Shown here one piece after another: positions 59,904 through 64,000 of a stretch of DNA of 64,000 bases (the first letter of the stretch is position 1; every line of letters begins with the position of its first letter). The translations under genes were made by a program, and so were the position numbers. Location: NCBI GenBank assembly GCA_023230855.1, contig JALNWQ010000005.1, positions 124,001 to 188,000 of the forward strand. The letters run 5' to 3'. Origin of the DNA: Solirubrobacteraceae bacterium (GTDB taxonomy: Bacteria; Actinomycetota; Thermoleophilia; Solirubrobacterales; Solirubrobacteraceae). Below the pieces are notes generated by a model that saw nothing but the letters and a program-made list of their open reading frames with translations, did not search any database and was not told the DNA's origin.

Positions 59904-61115
59904 CTACTTCAGCTCGGCCGAGCTCTTGCCCAGGAGGTTGCGGGCGATGATGAGGAGCTGGATCTGCTGGGTGCCCTCGAAGATGTCGAGGATCTTCGCG
60001 TCGCGGGCCCACTTCTCCAGCAGCTCGTCCTCGGAGTAGCCCAGCGGCCCGACGAGCTCGACGCACTTCAGCGCGATCTCGGTGGCCCCCCGACCGGCCT
60101 TGGCCTTGGCCATCGACGCGTTGACCGAGTTGGGCTTGCGGTTGTCGGCCATCCACGCCGCCTCGAGCGTCAGCAGCCGGAACGCCTCGAAGTCGGACTC
60201 CAAGCGCAGCAGCTCCGCGACCGCCCCGGTCTGCAGGTGCGCGGGACGGTCGTAGTCGACCTCGACGCCCGCCTCGCGGAAGAGCTCGAACGTCCGCTCC
60301 AGCGACGCCTTGGCGACGCCGACCGCCATCGCGGCGACCATCGGGCGGGTGTTGTCGAACGTCTGCATGACGCCGGCGAACGACTTCTTCGCGTCGACCT
60401 CGGGCGATCCGAGCAGGTTCTCCTTGGGGATCCGGCAGTCGGTGAGCGCGAACTGCGCGGTGTCCGATCCGCGGATGCCGAGCTTGTGCTCCAGCCGCAC
60501 GAGCTCCAGGCCGGGGTTGTCGCGCGGGACGATGAACGACTTGATCGCCGCGCGGCCCTTGCTCGGGTCGACCGACGCCCACACCACGACGACGTCGCAG
60601 CGCTCGCCCGAGGTCACGAAGATCTTCGTGCCGTTGAGGACGTACTCGCCGGCCTCCTCGTCGAGGATCGCCGTCGTCTGCACCGCGGCGGAGTCCGATC
60701 CGAAGTGCGGCTCGGTGATCGCCATCGACGCCCACTTGTCGCCGAACCGGGCGAGCTGCTCGTCGTCGGCGACCGCAGCGATCGCGGCGTTGCCCAGGCC
60801 CTGACCGGGCATCGTCAGCACGAACGACGTGTCGCCCCAGCAGGCCTCGGCGACCGACAGCACCGTCGAGACGTTGCCGCCGTTGACGTTGCCCTCCTTG
60901 ACCTTGTTGCCGCGGCCGCCGGACGCACTGACGCCGCCTCCGGGGTCGCCCTCGTTCATGCCCTCGAGCACGGCGCGCAGGCCGTCGAGCTCCTTGGGGT
61001 AGACGTGCTCGGCGCGGTCGTACTTGCGCGAGATCGGGCGGAACATCTGCTCCGAGACCTGGCGGGTCATGTTGACCAGGCCCTGGAACTTCTTGGGGTT
61101 CTCGAGATTGATCAT
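59904..61115 (-). CDS. Acyl-CoA dehydrogenase family protein
   Basis: A 403-aa FAD enzyme for alpha,beta-oxidation of acyl-CoA. Typical segments are TMPGQGLGNAAIAA, AITEPHFGSDSAAVQTTA (FAD/substrate), NGTKIFVTSGERCDVVVVWA, LGIRGSDTAQFALTDCRIP and GPLGYSEDELLEKWARDAKILDIFEGTQQIQ, which contains the GT-Q pattern and a glutamate at the usual catalytic position (FEGT). A Gly/Asn-rich loop (about 58-80) is unusual. It lies 57 bp downstream of a second acyl-CoA dehydrogenase and probably partners with it. Confidence 0.9.
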   Translation of the reverse strand: MINLENPKKFQGLVNMTRQVSEQMFRPISRKYDRAEHVYPKELDGLRAVLEGMNEGDPGGGVSASGGRGNKVKEGNVNGGNVSTVLSVAEACWGDTSFVLTMPGQGLGNAAIAAVADDEQLARFGDKWASMAITEPHFGSDSAAVQTTAILDEEAGEYVLNGTKIFVTSGERCDVVVVWASVDPSKGRAAIKSFIVPRDNPGLELVRLEHKLGIRGSDTAQFALTDCRIPKENLLGSPEVDAKKSFAGVMQTFDNTRPMVAAMAVGVAKASLERTFELFREAGVEVDYDRPAHLQTGAVAELLRLESDFEAFRLLTLEAAWMADNRKPNSVNASMAKAKAGRGATEIALKCVELVGPLGYSEDELLEKWARDAKILDIFEGTQQIQLLIIARNLLGKSSAELK

Positions 61116-61172
61116 CGTGGAGGTCCGTTCAGGCGGCCGGGTGGACGGGTGCGTGGTCGGGGTCGGCCGTGG

Positions 61173-62513
61173 TCATACGAGCAACGTCCCCTCGAGGATC
61201 CCGGCGGCCCGCAGGTCGCGGTACCAGCGCTCGACCGGGTGGTCCTTGACGTAGCCGTGGCCACCCAGGAGCTGCACGCCCTGCGACCCGATCCACATGC
61301 CCTTGTCGGCGGTGAGCCGTCGGGCGAGGGCCGCCTCGCGGCGGAACGACGCCCCGCGGTCCGCGCGGCTGGCGGCGCGGTAGGTCACCAGGCGCAGGCC
61401 CTCGGCCTCGATCGCGATGTCGGACACGGTGAACGCGACCGCCTGTCGGTGGCTGATCGGCTCGCCGAACGCCTCGCGCTCGTTGACGTAGGGGATGACG
61501 TAGTCGAGGACGGCCTTCGTCGTGCCGGCGGCCAGCGCCGCCCAGCCGATCCGGCCGAGCGCGATCGCGTCGCGGTAGACGTCGTCGTCGCCGTCGGCCA
61601 GCAGGGCGGACGCCGGCAGCCGGACCCCGTCGAGGTGCAGTCGGCCGGTCGACGCGGCCCGCAGGCCCATCGCCGGGTCGGGCGACGTGGTCACGCCGTC
61701 GGTGCGGGACTCGACGATGAACAGGCCGGTCCGCGGGCCGCTCCCGTTCTGCGGCTCGATCCGGGCGGCGACGACGAAGAGCTCGGCGTCGGCGACGCGC
61801 GGGACGAGCGACTTGACGCCGTCCAGGGTCCAGCCGTCGCCCTGACGGCGGGCGACCGTGCCGAGCGCGAACGGGTCGAAGAGCGCGGTCGGCTCCTGGA
61901 TCGTCAGCGCCGCCACGGGCGGCTCGTCACCGACGAACTCCGGCAGGTACGTGGCCTGCTGGTCGGCGTCCCCCCACAGCCCGATCGCGGTCGACACGGC
62001 CCCGGGCGCGAGCGCGGCGACGGCGATGCCCAGGTCCCCGTGCGCGAGCGCCTCGGCGATGAGGGTCGCGGTGACCGCCGAGCGCTCCTCGACGATGCCC
62101 CCCAGCTCCTCGGGCACGCCGAGCGACGCGATCCCCAGCTCGGCGGCGGCGTCGAGCAGCTCGGCCGGCGTCGCGTCGGCCCGGTCGGCGGCCTCGGCGG
62201 CGGGGCGGATCTCGGCGGCGGCGAACTCGCGCGCGGCCTCCTGCAGCATCTGCTGGTCGTCGGTCGGGGTCAGGTCGAAGAGCCCCTTGGCCTTCGACGC
62301 CGTCTCGGGCGCCTGACGGCGGGCGGACGCGAGCTTCTGCGTCGCGCGGAACGTGCGCCCCGCCGCGCCCGCGGTGCGGAACCCGGTCGCGGTCGCACGT
62401 CGCAGGACCCGCTCGGACGGCTTGCGCAGCCCCAGCCGGTCGATGACGTCCATCCCGGCGAACCGCGTCAGCGCGCGGATCCCGACGGCCAAACCTCGAT
62501 TGGTGACGCTCAT
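61173..62513 (-). CDS. Acyl-CoA dehydrogenase family protein
   Basis: A 446-aa paralogue. A 70-residue basic N-terminal extension precedes the dehydrogenase domain, which begins LTPTDDQQMLQEAAREFAA. It carries GVPEELGGIVEERSAVTATLI, ALTIQEPTALFDPF in place of the usual TEPxxGSD loop, WTLDGVKSLVPRVADAELFVV and a C-terminal GSQGVQLLGGHGYVKDHPVERWYRDLRAAGILEGTLLV. The altered FAD/substrate loop suggests a non-standard substrate or a structural partner role with the neighbouring enzyme. GGGGGA lies 5 nt before the ATG. Confidence 0.88.
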   Translation of the reverse strand: MSVTNRGLAVGIRALTRFAGMDVIDRLGLRKPSERVLRRATATGFRTAGAAGRTFRATQKLASARRQAPETASKAKGLFDLTPTDDQQMLQEAAREFAAAEIRPAAEAADRADATPAELLDAAAELGIASLGVPEELGGIVEERSAVTATLIAEALAHGDLGIAVAALAPGAVSTAIGLWGDADQQATYLPEFVGDEPPVAALTIQEPTALFDPFALGTVARRQGDGWTLDGVKSLVPRVADAELFVVAARIEPQNGSGPRTGLFIVESRTDGVTTSPDPAMGLRAASTGRLHLDGVRLPASALLADGDDDVYRDAIALGRIGWAALAAGTTKAVLDYVIPYVNEREAFGEPISHRQAVAFTVSDIAIEAEGLRLVTYRAASRADRGASFRREAALARRLTADKGMWIGSQGVQLLGGHGYVKDHPVERWYRDLRAAGILEGTLLV

Positions 62514-62603
62514 AGGAGTCCCCCGGCCCGGCCGGGGAGCGGTCGCGGTGGAGGCCGGCCGCGCCGCGCCCGAGGGCGCCCGACGTCGTCCGACCGCAAT
62601 TTC

Positions 62604-62616
62604 CTACCGAGGGTAG
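62604..62616. promoter_or_regulatory. CTACC/GGTAG palindrome upstream of the acyl-CoA dehydrogenase operon
   Basis: CTACC-GAG-GGTAG lies about 90 bp before ATG 62513 and overlaps a possible minus-strand -10 box TACCCT (62610-62615). It resembles the palindrome at 30599-30614. A TetR-type operator for fatty-acid or acyl-CoA genes is plausible. Confidence 0.4.
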
Positions 62617-62683
62617 CACCTGGCGCGGACCCGTCCTACCCACGGTCGCAACTCGTGGGCCCATGGCACGGCGCCGGCGGGGC

Positions 62684-62877
62684 GATGCGACGTTCACCGC
62701 CACTTTCGGCGGGGTTCGTCACATGGTCGAGGTGGCCGGGCCGGAGCGCGGCGCCGGCGGAGCGATGCGACGTCCACCGCCACTTTCGGCGGGGTTCGTC
62801 ACATCGTCGAGGCGGCCCGGCCCCGGGCGCGGCGCCGGCGGAGCGATCCGACGTCCACCGCCACGTGCGGCGGCGCC
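62684..62877. repeat. Tandem hairpin array C, left block (three copies)
   Basis: Copies start at 62684, 62764 and 62845 (periods 80 and 81 bp). The core folds as outer arms ending ACG/CGT, a 4-nt internal loop on each side, and inner arms CCGCC/GGCGG around a 6-nt loop. The third copy is cut in its right half where the 138-bp duplicated element begins. The stretch 62514-62683 before it holds only the dehydrogenase promoter region. Confidence 0.8.
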
Positions 62878-63009
62878 GACCGGGGTGGCTCACGTGGATC
62901 ACCCGGCCCTCCGCGAGACGCCGCTCCACCGGGACGACGTTCTACGACGCCCACGTGGAGGACCCCACCACACGGGGAACGGTGATCCACCTGGCCCCCG
63001 TTCTTCATG
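62872..63009. mobile_element. MITE-like element, copy 1
   Basis: One of two nearly identical 138-bp direct copies (the other is at 63359-63496). Within it, 62894-62990 is a 97-bp core bounded by perfect 10-bp inverted repeats GTGGATCACC/GGTGATCCAC. No transposase ORF is inside. The copy interrupts a hairpin-array unit on its left. Identity as a MITE is inferred from size, inverted ends and copy number. Confidence 0.5.
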
Positions 63010-63137
63010 TGCTGCACTTGCCCTGTGCGCCAGATGATCGCCCACCTGCCCCGGCCAGATCCGGGAATCGTGCTCGGCCAGATCCGCATATGGGCCCCGG
63101 CTAGATCCGATCTACGAGTGCGGCTGATTGCGGATTC

Positions 63138-63302
63138 ATGGCCGGCGAGCGCGTCGACGGAAGGCAGCTGACGGGGTTGAGGAAGCTCCGGGATCGGCTC
63201 GGGACGGCCTTCGTCGCGGGCGTCGCGTTCCACCTCGGCCAGGTCGGCTATGAGGCCGAGGACCGCATCCACTCGCTCCCCGTCGAGCGGCTCTGGACCT
63301 GA
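63138..63302 (+). pseudogene. C-terminal remnant of a DUF4143-domain ATPase
   Basis: A 54-codon open stretch from ATG 63138 reads QLTGLRKLRDRLGTAFVAGV... and ends SLPVERLWT before TGA. This matches the end of AAA-family ATPases with a DUF4143 domain, where the pattern is LRxLRDRLGxxFxAGVVLH...LPxxxLW. The ATPase domain and most of DUF4143 are absent. Three near-repeats of GGCCAGATCCG lie just upstream (about 63050-63110). The fragment sits exactly between the two copies of the 138-bp element. It is too short to be functional on its own. Confidence 0.6.
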
Positions 63303-63358
63303 CGGGCACCACGCGACGCACCCGCGCTTCGCGTCGAGCGGTGCGTTCCGAGCGGCGA

Positions 63359-63496
63359 GGCGCCGGCCGGGGTGGCTCACGTGGATCACCGGGACCTCCA
63401 CGAGACGCCGCTCCACCGGGACGACGTTCTACGACGCCCACGTGGAAGACCCCACCACACGGCGACCGGTGATCCACCTGGCCCCCGTTCTTCATG
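63359..63496. mobile_element. MITE-like element, copy 2
   Basis: Second copy of the 138-bp element, same orientation, with its 97-bp core at 63381-63477 bounded by the same 10-bp inverted repeats. A handful of substitutions separate it from copy 1. Together the copies bracket about 350 bp that contain the DUF4143 remnant. Confidence 0.5.
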
Positions 63497-63520
63497 CCCG
63501 ACATGCGGGACCGCCGGCAC

Positions 63521-63984
63521 GATGGGACGTTCACCGCCACTTGCGGCGGGGTTCGTCACACCGTCGGGACGGCCCGGCCCGGGGACCGGCGCGATGTGAC
63601 GTTCACCGCCACCTCCGGCGGGGTTCGTCACATCGTCCGGACGGGCCGGCCCGGGGACCGAAGCGATGTGACGTTCACCGCCACTTGCGGCGGGGTTCGT
63701 CACACCGTCGGGACGGCCCGGCCCCGAGGACCGGCACGATGTGACGTTCGCCGCCACCTCCGGCGGGGTTCGTCACATCGTCCGGACGGGCCGGCCCCGG
63801 GGACCGGCACGATGTGACGTTCGCCGCCACCTCCGGCGGGGTTCGTCACATCGTCCGGACGGGCCGGCCCCGAGGACCGGCACGATGTGACGTTCGCCGC
63901 CACCTCCGGCGGGGTTCGTCACATCGTCGAGGCCACTCGCGCGATGCGACGTTCACCGCCACCTTCGACGGGGTTCGTCACACC
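63521..63984. repeat. Tandem hairpin array C, right block (seven copies)
   Basis: Copies start at 63521, 63593, 63664, 63738, 63811, 63884 and 63943 (periods 72, 71, 74, 73, 73, 59). The best copies fold as outer arms GATGTGACG/CGTCACATC of 9 bp, a 4-nt internal loop on each side, and inner arms CCGCC/GGCGG around ACCTCC or a similar loop. Linkers of about 30 bp are conserved and GC-rich. Two variants alternate in the first copies (ending CACACCG or CACATCG). No gene is present up to the window end. Confidence 0.85.
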
Positions 63985-64000
63985 GCGAGGTCACCGCCGG

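Noticed and set aside
62684..63984. CRISPR array
   Set aside because: The regular period suggested CRISPR, but the sequences between the palindromes are conserved linkers, not unique spacers, and no cas gene is near.
1..64000. tRNA, rRNA or riboswitch genes
   Set aside because: No cloverleaf, rRNA-like or known riboswitch consensus was recognised in any gap; most gaps are under 200 bp. A covariance-model scan would be needed to exclude short structured RNAs.

Overview
The window is a very GC-rich, densely coded bacterial chromosome segment. No tRNA, rRNA, phage gene, transposase gene or CRISPR array was found. The gene content (a type IV pilus PilB/PilT/PilC block joined to aroE-mltG-ruvX-alaS, LLM-family flavin/F420-type oxidoreductases, many GTG starts, actinobacterial-type MnmA and secreted Pro/Thr-rich proteins) fits a deep-branching actinobacterium of the Thermoleophilia (Solirubrobacterales/Patulibacter type). 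That placement is inferred from gene content, not from a phylogenetic test.

Layout. 0.25-5.1 kb: biotin synthesis (bioB-bioF-bioD, with bioA converging on them). 5.2-6.9 kb: an LLM oxidoreductase with a well-formed promoter/operator, bracketed by two tandem hairpin arrays. 7-18.1 kb (minus strand): alaS, ruvX, a methyltransferase, mltG with a coupled leader ORF, aroE, pilB, pilT, pilC. 18.2-21.4 kb: a second LLM enzyme and an OmpR-type two-component pair. 21.4-29.3 kb: an IscU-MnmA fusion, a lipase-like hydrolase, a TetR gene with a coupled leader peptide, an agmatinase-family gene, and a divergent TetR/MMPL exporter pair sharing a perfect 16-bp palindrome. 29.3-38.2 kb: a zinc-type alcohol dehydrogenase, aspS, a secreted 5'-nucleotidase, hisS, a metallo-beta-lactamase-fold hydrolase, a small membrane protein and an Lrp regulator. 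38.2-49.8 kb: indolepyruvate ferredoxin oxidoreductase, a secreted Ig-like protein, a sigma-like/zinc-finger/transmembrane fusion and HrpA. 49.8-58.8 kb: an NHL-repeat secreted protein, then a zinc uptake operon (permease-binding-protein fusion, ATPase, second permease, YibE/F protein) converging on a COG0523 metallochaperone. 58.9-62.5 kb: a small membrane protein, a thioesterase and two acyl-CoA dehydrogenases. 62.6-64 kb: non-coding repeats with a broken DUF4143 gene.

The strongest new signals are these. (1) A 17-bp imperfect palindrome lies in front of both the zinc operon and the COG0523 gene, overlapping each -10 element: a candidate Zur operator. (2) Three multi-domain fusions: IscU-MnmA, ZnuB-ZnuA and sigma/zinc-finger/TM. 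(3) Three unrelated tandem arrays of roughly 42-43-nt hairpins share a period near 72-75 bp. (4) A recurring TANNNT box lies 6-7 nt before start codons, implying leaderless transcription. In two places the leaderless ORF is a short leader whose stop overlaps the start of the main gene (mltG, tetR).

Start codons were chosen from family alignment knowledge, Shine-Dalgarno sequences, stop/start overlaps and TANNNT boxes. Several differ from the longest open frame, and alternatives are given in the entries.
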